64,000 nucleotides of DNA from Dolomedes plantarius (taxonomy: Eukaryota; Arthropoda; Arachnida; Araneae; Dolomedidae). Location of the stretch: NCBI GenBank assembly GCA_907164885.2, contig OU015490.1, positions 235,054,332-235,118,331 on the forward strand, given 5' to 3'. This document shows, piece by piece, positions 36,331 through 49,300 of the stretch. The notes under the pieces are model-generated. The model was not told the origin of the DNA. It saw nothing but the letters and a program-made list of their open reading frames with translations, and did no database searches. A program made the translations under genes and the position numbers. Numbering within the stretch: the stretch's first letter is position 1; every line of letters begins with the position of its first letter.

Positions 36331-37235
36331 CAGTCGAAACACGTTATAACGAACTCATGGATATAAAGAACGAAAATTTTGATCCCGCCGTTTTCCTAAT
36401 GTATTAAATGCTAATTTATCCTTTTATTGCGAACCACTGATATCTTAAGAATCGGCTATAACGAACCTTTTATTCAGTTGAGTACTGATTTTTTTAAAAA
36501 AACATTTTAAGAATGTTGAAGATACAACGAATGCTGAAGAAGAAGATGATGAAGATTTACCTATCACGATGTGGATAGAAAAGTACACAATTTCATCATT
36601 CTCAGATTGTGACATGTAATTGTTCGAAGCATGTGATGATGAAGTCATTACCTGTGAAAATCCGACTGATGAAGATATTGTGGAAGAAATTGCAATGAAT
36701 CATACTGAAATCGAAGATTCTGCATCTGATGCTGATGAAGAGGAACACATAAATGACGATATTCCCACCATGTCAGATGCTACAGCAGCGATGCGTGTAA
36801 TTAATAAGTTTTTGTCTGCACAAACAGTTGAATAAAAAGTGTTAGAGTCATTTGATGTATTGGAAAAAAAATCATAAAATGTTTTTGAAATCGGCATCAT
36901 GTCAGCAGAAGATTACCGATTATGTCTGTATCAAAACAGTGAGCAACAATGGAAGGTAAAATGAATTTACTTCTATTTGTCTTCATTTTTAGTTAATTTA
37001 ATTAGTATTGCGTCGGTTTAATGTAATCGATTTTAGTCAATTTAATTCATTAATGATCATTTTTAATAGATTTTATCATTTTTTAATGCATCATTATCGA
37101 ATACACATAGCAACCAATCAGTTATATATTTTGGGAACTCTAACATCTTTCTTAACGGTTCGGATACAGCAAACCACCGGATAAAGCGAACAAAACCGTT
37201 GATCTCTTGAAGTTCGTTACAACGGGGTTCGGCTG
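36331..37235 (+). mobile_element. Tigger/pogo-like element, internally deleted
   Basis: TA lies on both sides. The inverted ends CAGTCGAAACACGTTATAAC and, read inward, CAGCCGAACCCCGTTGTAAC, plus internal TATAACGAACC repeats, are the classic Tigger terminus pattern. It is 905 bp long and retains only an acidic C-terminal coding remnant. Confidence 0.8.
36512..36835 (+). pseudogene. Tigger transposase acidic C-terminal remnant
   Basis: Two adjacent open pieces, broken by a TAA at 36618-36620, are rich in Asp and Glu and end with DATAAMRVINKFLSAQTVE before TAA. Acidic tails with a short final helix are usual at the C-terminus of Tigger/jerky-type transposases. It could be mistaken for a small host gene, but it lies entirely between Tigger-like inverted ends. 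The DDE domain and CENP-B-type DNA-binding domain are missing. Confidence 0.55.
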
Positions 37236-37368
37236 TATTTACTTTTATATCTCATTAGTGGCACCAGAGTTTTCTAAGTTTTCATACAATTAAAAATCTC
37301 CGAGATCCGATTGTAAAGTTAAGATATTTTTTCTCCACATTACTTGTTTACGTTCCAATATTCGGATT

Positions 37369-40300
37369 TTAAGACTAATAAAATTCCTCATCAGAAAATA
37401 AATCTGCCTTTCTTAAAAATTTATATATTCATTTCAAATCGACAGGGATGTTAAGAGATGCAGCCGGAACCAAGTCAATGCTCTTAATGAGGTCCTGTTT
37501 CTGAAGCTTGGTCCGGGAGCCTAAAGTTCACCGAGGTCAGTAATTTTACCACTTAATCCTCTCCTCGTTTTGAATACCAATCCTTGTGATAAGTCGCAAG
37601 TTCTAATCAACATATCACACCTCTGCTAGAAGAGTGTTACATCCCCGAAATTAAGTTAAGACTAATAAAATTCCTCATCAGAAAATAAATCTGCCTTTCT
37701 TAAAAATTGATATATTCATTTGAAATCGACAGGGATGTTAAGAGATGCAGCCGGAACCAAGTCAATGCTCTTAATGAGGTCCTGTTTCTGAAGCTTGGTC
37801 CGGGTGCCTAAAGTTCACCGAGGTCAGTAATTTTACCACTTAATTCTCTCCTCGTTTTGAATACCAATCCTTGTGATAAGTCGCAAGTTCTAATCAACAT
37901 ATCACACCTCTGCTAGAAGAGTGTTACATCCCCGAAATTAAGTTAAGACTAATAAAATTCCTCATCAGAAAATATATCTGCCTTTCTTAAAAATTGATAT
38001 ATTCATTTCAAATCGACAGGGATGTTAAGAGATGCAGCCGGAACCAAGTCAATGCTCTTAATGAGGTCCTGTTTCTGAAGCTTGGTCCGGGTGCCTAAAG
38101 TTCACCGAGGTCAGTAATTTTACCACTTAATTCTCTCCTCGTTTTGAATACCAATCCTTGTGATAAGTCGCAAGTTCTAATCAACATATCACACCTCTGC
38201 TAGAAGAGTGTTACATCCCCGAAATTAAGTTAAGACTAATAAAATTCCTCATCAGAAAATATATCTGCCTTTCTTAAAAATTGATATATTCATTTGGAAT
38301 CGACAGGGATGTTAAGAGATGCAGCCGGAACCAAGTCAATGCTCTTAATGAGGTCCTGTTTCTGAAGCTTGGTCCGGGTGCCTAAAGTTCACCGAGGTCA
38401 GTAATTTTACCACTTAATTCTCTCCTCGTTTTGAATACCAATCCTTGTGATAAGTCGCAAGTTCTAATCAACATATCACACCTCTGCTAGAAGAGTGTTA
38501 CATCCCCGAAATTAAGTTAAGACTAATAAAATTGCTCATCAGAAAATATATCTGCCTTTCTTAAAAATTGATATATTCATTTGAAATCGACAGGGATGTT
38601 AAGAGATGCAGCCGGAACCAAGTCAATGCTCTTAATGAGGTCCTGTTTCTGAAGCTTGGTCCGGGTGCCTAAAGTTCACCGAGGTCAGTAATTTTACCAC
38701 TTAATTCTCTCCTCGTTTTGAATACCAATCCTTGTGATAAGTCGCAAGTTCTAATCAACATATCACACCTCTGCTAGAAGAGTGTTACATCCCCGAAATT
38801 AAGTTAAGACTAATAAAATTCCTCATCAGAAAATATATCTGCCTTTCTTAAAAATTGATATATTCATTTCAAATCGACAGGGATGTTAAGAGATGCAGCC
38901 GGAACCCAGTCAATGCTCTTAATGAGGTCCTGTTTCTGAAGCTTGGTCCGGGTGCCTAAAGTTCACCGAGGTCAGTAATTTTACCACTTAATTCTCTCCT
39001 CGTTTTGAATACCAATCCTTGTGATAAGTCGCAAGTTCTAATCAACATATCACACCTCTGCTAGAAGAGTGTTACATCCCCGAAATTAAGTTAAGACTAA
39101 TAAAATTCGTCATCAGAAAATATATCTGCCTTTCTTAAAAATTGATATATTCATTTCAAATCGACAGGGATGTTAAGAGATGCAGCCGGAACCAAGTCAA
39201 TGCTCTTAATGAGGTCCTGTTTCTGAAGCTTGGTCCGGGTGCCTAAAGTTCACCGAGGTCAGTAATTTTACCACTTAATCCTCTCCTCGTTTTGAATACC
39301 AATCCTTGTGATAAGTCGCAAGTTCTAATCAACATATCACACCTCTGCTAGAAGAGTGTTACATCCCCGAAATTAAGTTAAGACTAATAAAATTCCTCAT
39401 CAGAAAATAAATCTGCCTTTCTTAAAAATTGATATATTCATTTCAAATCGACAGGGATGTTAAGAGATGCAGCCGGAACCAAGTCAATGCTCTTATTGAG
39501 GTCCTGTTTCTGAAGCTTGGTCCGGGTGCCTAAAGTTCACCGAGGTCAGTAATTTTACCACTTAATCCTCTCCTCGTTTTGAATACCAATCCTTGTGATA
39601 AGTCGCAAGTTCTAATCAACATATCACACCTCTGCTAGAAGAGTGTTACATCCCCGAAATTAAGTTAAGACTAATAAAATTCGTCATCAGAAAATATATC
39701 TGCCTTTCTTAAAAATTGATATATTCATTTCAAATCGACAGGGATGTTAAGAGATGCAGCCGGAACCAAGTCAATGCTCTTAATGAGGTCCTGTTTCTGA
39801 AGCTTGGTCCGGGTGCCTAAAGTTCACCGAGGTCAGTAATTTTACCACTTAATCCTCTCCTCGTTTTGAATACCAATCCTTGTGATAAGTCGCAAGTTCT
39901 AATCAACATATCACACCTCTGCTAGAAGAGTGTTACATCCCCGAAATTAAGTTAAGACTAATAAAATTCCTCATCAGAAAATAAATCTGCCTTTCTTAAA
40001 AATTGATATATTCATTTCAAATCGACAGGGATGTTAAGAGATGCAGCCGGAACCAAGTCAATGCTCTTATTGAGGTCCTGTTTCTGAAGCTTGGTCCGGG
40101 TGCCTAAAGTTCACCGAGGTCAGTAATTTTACCACTTAATCCTCTCCTCGTTTTGAATACCAATCCTTGTGATAAGTCGCAAGTTCTAATCAACATATCA
40201 CACCTCTGCTAGAAGAGTGTTACATCCCCGAAATTAAGTTAAGACTAATAAAATTCCTCATCAGAAAATAAATCTGCCTTTCTTAAAAATTGATATATTC

Positions 40301-43300
40301 ATTTCAAATCGACAGGGATGTTAAGAGATGCAGCCGGAACCAAGTCAATGCTCTTAATGAGGTCCTGTTTCTGAAGCTTGGTCCGGGTGCCTAAAGTTCA
40401 CCGAGGTCAGTAATTTTACCACTTAATTCTCTCCTCGTTTTGAATACCAATCCTTGTGATAAGTCGCAAGTTCTAATCAACATATCACACCTCTGCTAGA
40501 AGAGTGTTACATCCCCGAAATTAAGTTAAGACTAATAAAATTCCTCATCAGAAAATATATCTGCCTTTCTTAAAAATTGATATATTCATTTCAAATCGAC
40601 AGGGATGTTAAGAGATGCAGCCGGAACCAAGTCAATGCTCTTAATGAGGTCCTGTTTCTGAAGCTTGGTCCGGGTGCCTAAAGTTCACCGAGGTCAGTAA
40701 TTTTACCACCTAATTCTCTCCTCGTTTTGAATACCAACCCTTGTGATAAGTCGCAAGTTCTAATCAACATATCACACCTCTGCTAGAAGAGTGTTACATC
40801 CCCGAAATTAAGTTAAGACTAATAAAATTCCTCATCAGAAAATATATCTGCCTTTCTTAAAAATTGATATATTCATTTGGAATCGACAGGGATGTTAAGA
40901 GATGCAGCCGGAACCAAGTCAATGCTCTTAATGAGGTCCTGTTTCTGAAGCTTGGTCCGGGTGCCTAAAGTTCACCGAGGTCAGTAATTTTACCACTTAA
41001 TTCTCTCCTCGTTTTGAATACCAATCCTTGTGATAAGTCGCAAGTTCTAATCAACATATCACACCTCTGCTAGAAGAGTGTTACATCCCCGAAATTAAGT
41101 TAAGACTAATAAAATTGCTCATCAGAAAATATATCTGCCTTTCTTAAAAATTGATATATTCATTTGAAATCGACAGGGATGTTAAGAGATGCAGCCGGAA
41201 CCAAGTCAATGCTCTTAATGAGGTCCTGTTTCTGAAGCTTGGTCCGGGTGCCTAAAGTTCACCGAGGTCAGTAATTTTACCACTTAATTCTCTCCTCGTT
41301 TTGAATACCAATCCTTGTGATAAGTCGCAAGTTCTAATCAACATATCACACCTCTGCTAGAAGAGTGTTACATCCCCGAAATTAAGTTAAGACTAATAAA
41401 ATTCCTCATCAGAAAATATATCTGCCTTTCTTAAAAATTGATATATTCATTTCAAATCGACAGGGATGTTAAGAGATGCAGCCGGAACCCAGTCAATGCT
41501 CTTAATGAGGTCCTGTTTCTGAAGCTTGGTCCGGGTGCCTAAAGTTCACCGAGGTCAGTAATTTTACCACTTAATTCTCTCCTCGTTTTGAATACCAATC
41601 CTTGTGATAAGTCGCAAGTTCTAATCAACATATCACACCTCTGCTAGAAGAGTGTTACATCCCCGAAATTAAGTTAAGACTAATAAAATTCGTCATCAGA
41701 AAATATATCTGCCTTTCTTAAAAATTGATATATTCATTTCAAATCGACAGGGATGTTAAGAGATGCAGCCGGAACCAAGTCAATGCTCTTAATGAGGTCC
41801 TGTTTCTGAAGCTTGGTCCGGGTGCCTAAAGTTCACCGAGGTCAGTAATTTTACCACTTAATCCTCTCCTCGTTTTGAATACCAATCCTTGTGATAAGTC
41901 GCAAGTTCTAATCAACATATCACACCTCTGCTAGAAGAGTGTTACATCCCCGAAATTAAGTTAAGACTAATAAAATTCCTCATCAGAAAATAAATCTGCC
42001 TTTCTTAAAAATTGATATATTCATTTCAAATCGACAGGGATGTTAAGAGATGCAGCCGGAACCAAGTCAATGCTCTTATTGAGGTCCTGTTTCTGAAGCT
42101 TGGTCCGGGTGCCTAAAGTTCACCGAGGTCAGTAATTTTACCACTTAATCCTCTCCTCGTTTTGAATACCAATCCTTGTGATAAGTCGCAAGTTCTAATC
42201 AACATATCACACCTCTGCTAGAAGAGTGTTACATCCCCGAAATTAAGTTAAGACTAATAAAATTCGTCATCAGAAAATATATCTGCCTTTCTTAAAAATT
42301 GATATATTCATTTCAAATCGACAGGGATGTTAAGAGATGCAGCCGGAACCAAGTCAATGCTCTTAATGAGGTCCTGTTTCTGAAGCTTGGTCCGGGTGCC
42401 TAAAGTTCACCGAGGTCAGTAATTTTACCACTTAATCCTCTCCTCGTTTTGAATACCAATCCTTGTGATAAGTCGCAAGTTCTAATCAACATATCACACC
42501 TCTGCTAGAAGAGTGTTACATCCCCGAAATTAAGTTAAGACTAATAAAATTCCTCATCAGAAAATAAATCTGCCTTTCTTAAAAATTGATATATTCATTT
42601 CAAATCGACAGGGATGTTAAGAGATGCAGCCGGAACCAAGTCAATGCTCTTATTGAGGTCCTGTTTCTGAAGCTTGGTCCGGGTGCCTAAAGTTCACCGA
42701 GGTCAGTAATTTTACCACTTAATCCTCTCCTCGTTTTGAATACCAATCCTTGTGATAAGTCGCAAGTTCTAATCAACATATCACACCTCTGCTAGAAGAG
42801 TGTTACATCCCCGAAATTAAGTTAAGACTAATAAAATTCCTCATCAGAAAATAAATCTGCCTTTCTTAAAAATTGATATATTCATTTCAAATCGACAGGG
42901 ATTTTAAGAGATGCAGCCGGAACCAAGTCAATGCTCTTAATGAGGTCCTGTTTCTGAAGCTTGGTCCGGGTGCCTAAAGTTCACCGAGGTCAGTAATTTT
43001 ACCACTTAATCCTCTCCTCGTTTTGAATACCAATCCTTGTGATAAGTCGCAAGTTCTAATCAACATATCACACCTCTGCTAGAAGAGTGTTACATCCCCG
43101 AAATTAAGTTAAGACTAATAAAATTCCTCATCAGAAAATATATCTGCCTTTCTTAAAAATTGATATATTCATTTGGAATCGACAGGGATGTTAAGAGATG
43201 CAGCCGGAACCAAGTCAATGCTCTTAATGAGGTCCTGTTTCTGAAGCTTGGTCCGGGTGCCTAAAGTTCACCGAGGTCAGTAATTTTACCACTTAATTCT

Positions 43301-46300
43301 CTCCTCGTTTTGAATACCAATCCTTGTGATAAGTCGCAAGTTCTAATCAACATATCACACCTCTGCTAGAAGAGTGTTACATCCCCGAAATTAAGTTAAG
43401 ACTAATAAAATTGCTCATCAGAAAATATATCTGCCTTTCTTAAAAATTGATATATTCATTTGAAATCGACAGGGATGTTAAGAGATGCAGCCGGAACCAA
43501 GTCAATGCTCTTAATGAGGTCCTGTTTCTGAAGCTTGGTCCGGGTGCCTAAAGTTCACCGAGGTCAGTAATTTTACCACCTAATTCTCTCCTCGTTTTGA
43601 ATACCAATCCTTGTGATAAGTCGCAAGTTCTAATCAACATATCACACCTGTGCTAGAAGAGTGTTACATCCCCGAAATTAAGTTAAGACTAATAAAATTC
43701 CTCATCAGAAAATAAATCTGCCTTTCTTAAAAATTGATATATTCATTTCAAATCGACAGGGATTTTAAGAGATGCAGCCGGAACCAAGTCAATGCTCTTA
43801 ATGAGGTCCTGTTTCTGAAGCTTGGTCCGGGTGCCTAAAGTTCACCGAGGTCAGTAATTTTACCACTTAATCCTCTCCTCGTTTTGAATACCAATCCTTG
43901 TGATAAGTCGCAAGTTCTAATCAACATATCACACCTCTGCTAGAAGAGTGTTACATCCCCGAAATTAAGTTAAGACTAATAAAATTCCTCATCAGAAAAT
44001 AAATCTGCCTTTCTTAAAAATTGATATATTCATTTCAAATCGACAGGGATGTTAAGAGATGCAGCCGGAACCAAGTCAATGCTCTTAATGAGGTCCTGTT
44101 TCTGAAGCTTGGTCCGGGAGCCTAAAGTTCACCGAGGTCAGTAATTTTACCACCTAATTCTCTCCTCGTTTTGAATACCAACCCTTGTGATAAGTCGCAA
44201 GTTCTAATCAACATATCACACCTCTGCTAGAAGAGTGTTACATCCCCGAAATTAAGTTAAGACTAATAAAATTCCTCATCAGAAAATAAATCTGCCTTTC
44301 TTAAAAATTGATATATTCATTTCAAATCGACAGGGATTTTAAGAGATGCAGCCGGAACCAAGTCAATGCTCTTAATGAGGTCCTGTTTCTGAAGCTTGGT
44401 CCGGGTGCCTAAAGTTCACCGAGGTCAGTAATTTTACCACTTAATCCTCTCCTCGTTTTGAATACCAATCCTTGTGATAAGTCGCAAGTTCTAATCAACA
44501 TATCACACCTCTGCTAGAAGAGTGTTACATCCCCGAAATTAAGTTAAGACTAATAAAATTCCTCATCAGAAAATAAATCTGCCTTTCTTAAAAATTGATA
44601 TATTCATTTCAAATCGACAGGGATGTTAAGAGATGCAGCCGGAACCAAGTCAATGCTCTTAATGAGGTCCTGTTTCTGAAGCTTGGTCCGGGTGCCTAAA
44701 GTTCACCGAGGTCAGTAATTTTACCACCTAATTCTCTCCTCGTTTTGAATACCAACCCTTGTGATAAGTCGCAAGTTCTAATCAACATATCACACCTCTG
44801 CTAGAAGAGTGTTACATCCCCGAAATTAAGTTAAGACTAATAAAATTCCTCATCAGAAAATAAATCTGCCTTTCTTAAAAATTGATATATTCATTTCAAA
44901 TCGACAGGGATGTTAAGAGATGCAGCCGGAACCAAGTCAATGCTCTTAATGAGGTCCTGTTTCTGAAGCTTGGTCCGGGTGACTAAAGTTCACAGAGGTC
45001 AGTAATTTTACCACTTAATCCTCTCCTCGTTTTGAATACCAATCCTTGTGATAAGTCGCAAGTTCTAATCAACATATCACACCTCTGCTAGAAGAGTGTT
45101 ACATCCCCGAAATTAAGTTAAGACTAATAAAATTCCTCATCAGAAAATATATCTGCCTTTCTTAAAAATTGATATATTCATTTCAAATCGACAGGGATGT
45201 TAAGAGATGCAGCCGGAACCCAGTCAATGCTCTTAATGAGGTCCTGTTTCTGAAGCTTGGTCCGGGTGCCTAAAGTTCACCGAGGTCAGTAATTTTACCA
45301 CTTAATTCTCTCCTCGTTTTGAATACCAATCCTTGTGATAAGTCGCAAGTTCTAATCAACATATCACACCTCTGCTAGAAGAGTGTTACATCCCCGAAAT
45401 TAAGTTAAGACTAATAAAATTCGTCATCAGAAAATATATCTGCCTTTCTTAAAAATTGATATATTCATTTCAAATCGACAGGGATGTTAAGAGATGCAGC
45501 CGGAACCAAGTCAATGCTCTTAATGAGGTCCTGTTTCTGAAGCTTGGTCCGGGTGCCTAAAGTTCACCGAGGTCAGTAATTTTACCACTTAATCCTCTCC
45601 TCGTTTTGAATACCAATCCTTGTGATAAGTCGCAAGTTCTAATCAACATATCACACCTCTGCTAGAAGAGTGTTACATCCCCGAAATTAAGTTAAGACTA
45701 ATAAAATTCCTCATCAGAAAATAAATCTGCCTTTCTTAAAAATTGATATATTCATTTCAAATCGACAGGGATGTTAAGAGATGCAGCCGGAACCAAGTCA
45801 ATGCTCTTATTGAGTTCCTGTTTCTGAAGCTTGGTCCGGGTGCCTAAAGTTCACCGAGGTCAGTAATTTTACCACTTAATCCTCTCCTCGTTTTGAATAC
45901 CAATCCTTGTGATAAGTCGCAAGTTCTAATCAACATATCACACCTGTGCTAGAAGAGTGTTACATCCCCGAAATTAAGTTAAGACTAATAAAATTCCTCA
46001 TCAGAAAATAAATCTGCCTTTCTTAAAAATTGATATATTCATTTCAAATCGACAGGGATTTTAAGAGATGCAGCCGGAACCAAGTCAATGCTCTTAATGA
46101 GGTCCTGTTTCTGAAGCTTGGTCCGGGTGCCTAAAGTTCACCGAGGTCAGTAATTTTACCACTTAATCCTCTCCTCGTTTTGAATACCAATCCTTGTGAT
46201 AAGTCGCAAGTTCTAATCAACATATCACACCTCTGCTAGAAGAGTGTTACATCCCCGAAATTAAGTTAAGACTAATAAAATTCCTCATCAGAAAATAAAT

Positions 46301-49300
46301 CTGCCTTTCTTAAAAATTGATATATTCATTTCAAATCGACAGGGATGTTAAGAGATGCAGCCGGAACCAAGTCAATGCTCTTAATGAGGTCCTGTTTCTG
46401 AAGCTTGGTCCGGGTGCCTAAAGTTCACCGAGGTCAGTAATTTTACCACCTAATCCTCTCCTCGTTTTGAATACCAACCCTTGTGATAAGTCGCAAGTTC
46501 TAATCAACATATCACACCTCTGCTAGAAGAGTGTTACATCCCCGAAATTAAGTTAAGACTAATAAAATTCCTCATCAGAAAATAAATCTGCCTTTCTTAA
46601 AAATTGATATATTCATTTCAAATCGACAGGGATTTTAAGAGATGCAGCCGGAACCAAGTCAATGCTCTTAATGAGGTCCTGTTTCTGAAGCTTGGTCCGG
46701 GTGCCTAAAGTTCACCGAGGTCAGTAATTTTACCACTTAATCCTCTCCTCGTTTTGAATACCAATCCTTGTGATAAGTCGCAAGTTCTAATCAACATATC
46801 ACACCTCTGCTAGAAGAGTGTTACATCCCCGAAATTAAGTTAAGACTAATAAAATTCCTCATCAGAAAATAAATCTGCCTTTCTTAAAAATTGATATATT
46901 CATTTCAAATCGACAGGGATGTTAAGAGATGCAGCCGGAACCAAGTCAATGCTCTTAATGAGGTCCTGTTTCTGAAGCTTGGTCCGGGTGCCTAAAGTTC
47001 ACCGAGGTCAGTAATTTTACCACCTAATTCTCTCCTCGTTTTGAATACCAACCCTTGTGATAAGTCGCAAGTTCTAATCAACATATCACACCTCTGCTAG
47101 AAGAGTGTTACATCCCCGAAATTAAGTTAAGACTAATAAAATTCCTCATCAGAAAATAAATCTGCCTTTCTTAAAAATTGATATATTCATTTCAAATCGA
47201 CAGGGATGTTAAGAGATGCAGCCGGAACCAAGTCAATGCTCTTAATGAGGTCCTGTTTCTGAAGCTTGGTCCGGGTGACTAAAGTTCACAGAGGTCAGTA
47301 ATTTTACCACTTAATCCTCTCCTCGTTTTGAATACCAATCCTTGTGATAAGTCGCAAGTTCTAATCAACATATCACACCTCTGCTAGAAGAGTGTTACAT
47401 CCCCGAAATTAAGTTAAGACTAATAAAATTCCTCATCAGAAAATATATCTGCCTTTCTTAAAAATTGATATATTCATTTCAAATCGACAGGGATGTTAAG
47501 AGATGCAGCCGGAACCCAGTCAATGCTCTTAATGAGGTCCTGTTTCTGAAGCTTGGTCCGGGTGCCTAAAGTTCACCGAGGTCAGTAATTTTACCACTTA
47601 ATTCTCTCCTCGTTTTGAATACCAATCCTTGTGATAAGTCGCAAGTTCTAATCAACATATCACACCTCTGCTAGAAGAGTGTTACATCCCCGAAATTAAG
47701 TTAAGACTAATAAAATTCGTCATCAGAAAATATATCTGCCTTTCTTAAAAATTGATATATTCATTTCAAATCGACAGGGATGTTAAGAGATGCAGCCGGA
47801 ACCAAGTCAATGCTCTTAATGAGGTCCTGTTTCTGAAGCTTGGTCCGGGTGCCTAAAGTTCACCGAGGTCAGTAATTTTACCACTTAATCCTCTCCTCGT
47901 TTTGAATACCAATCCTTGTGATAAGTCGCAAGTTCTAATCAACATATCACACCTCTGCTAGAAGAGTGTTACATCCCCGAAATTAAGTTAAGACTAATAA
48001 AATTCCTCATCAGAAAATAAATCTGCCTTTCTTAAAAATTGATATATTCATTTCAAATCGACAGGGATGTTAAGAGATGCAGCCGGAACCAAGTCAATGC
48101 TCTTATTGAGGTCCTGTTTCTGAAGCTTGGTCCGGGTGCCTAAAGTTCACCGAGGTCAGTAATTTTACCACTTAATCCTCTCCTCGTTTTGAATACCAAT
48201 CCTTGTGATAAGTCGCAAGTTCTAATCAACATATCACACCTCTGCTAGAAGAGTGTTACATCCCCGAAATTAAGTTAAGACTAATAAAATTCCTCATCAG
48301 AAAATAAATCTGCCTTTCTTAAAAATTGATATATTCATTTCAAATCGACAGGGATGTTAAGAGATGCAGCCGGAACCAAGTCAATGCTCTTAATGAGGTC
48401 CTGTTTCTGAAGCTTGGTCCGGGTGCCTAAAGTTCACCGAGGTCAGTAATTTTACCACCTAATTCTCTCCTCGTTTTGAATACCAATCCTTGTGATAAGT
48501 CGCAAGTTCTAATCAACATATCACACCTGTGCTAGAAGAGTGTTACATCCCCGAAATTAAGTTAAGACTAATAAAATTCCTCATCAGAAAATAAATCTGC
48601 CTTTCTTAAAAATTGATATATTCATTTCAAATCGACAGGGATTTTAAGAGATGCAGCCGGAACCAAGTCAATGCACTTAATGAGGTCCTGTTTCTGAAGC
48701 TTGGTCCGGGTGCCTAAAGTTCACCGAGGTCAGTAATTTTACCACTTAATCCTCTCCTCGTTTTGAATACCAATCCTTGTGATAAGTCGCAAGTTCTAAT
48801 CAACATATCACACCTCTGCTAGAAGAGTGTTACATCCCCGAAATTAAGTTAAGACTAATAAAATTCCTCATCAGAAAATAAATCTGCCTTTCTTAAAAAT
48901 TGATATATTCATTTCAAATCGACAGGGATGTTAAGAGATGCAGCCGGAACCAAGTCAATGCTCTTAATGAGGTCCTGTTTCTGAAGCTTGGTCCGGGTGC
49001 CTAAAGTTCACCGAGGTCAGTAATTTTACCACCTAATTCTCTCCTCGTTTTGAATACCAACCCTTGTGATAAGTCGCAAGTTCTAATCAACATATCACAC
49101 CTCTGCTAGAAGAGTGTTACATCCCCGAAATTAAGTTAAGACTAATAAAATTCCTCATCAGAAAATAAATCTGCCTTTCTTAAAAATTGATATATTCATT
49201 TCAAATCGACAGGGATTTTAAGAGATGCAGCCGGAACCAAGTCAATGCTCTTAATGAGGTCCTGTTTCTGAAGCTTGGTCCGGGTGCCTAAAGTTCACCG

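Noticed and set aside
36620..36835. Acidic 71-codon frame as a small host gene
   Set aside because: It lies wholly between Tigger-like inverted ends and resembles the acidic tail of a Tigger transposase.
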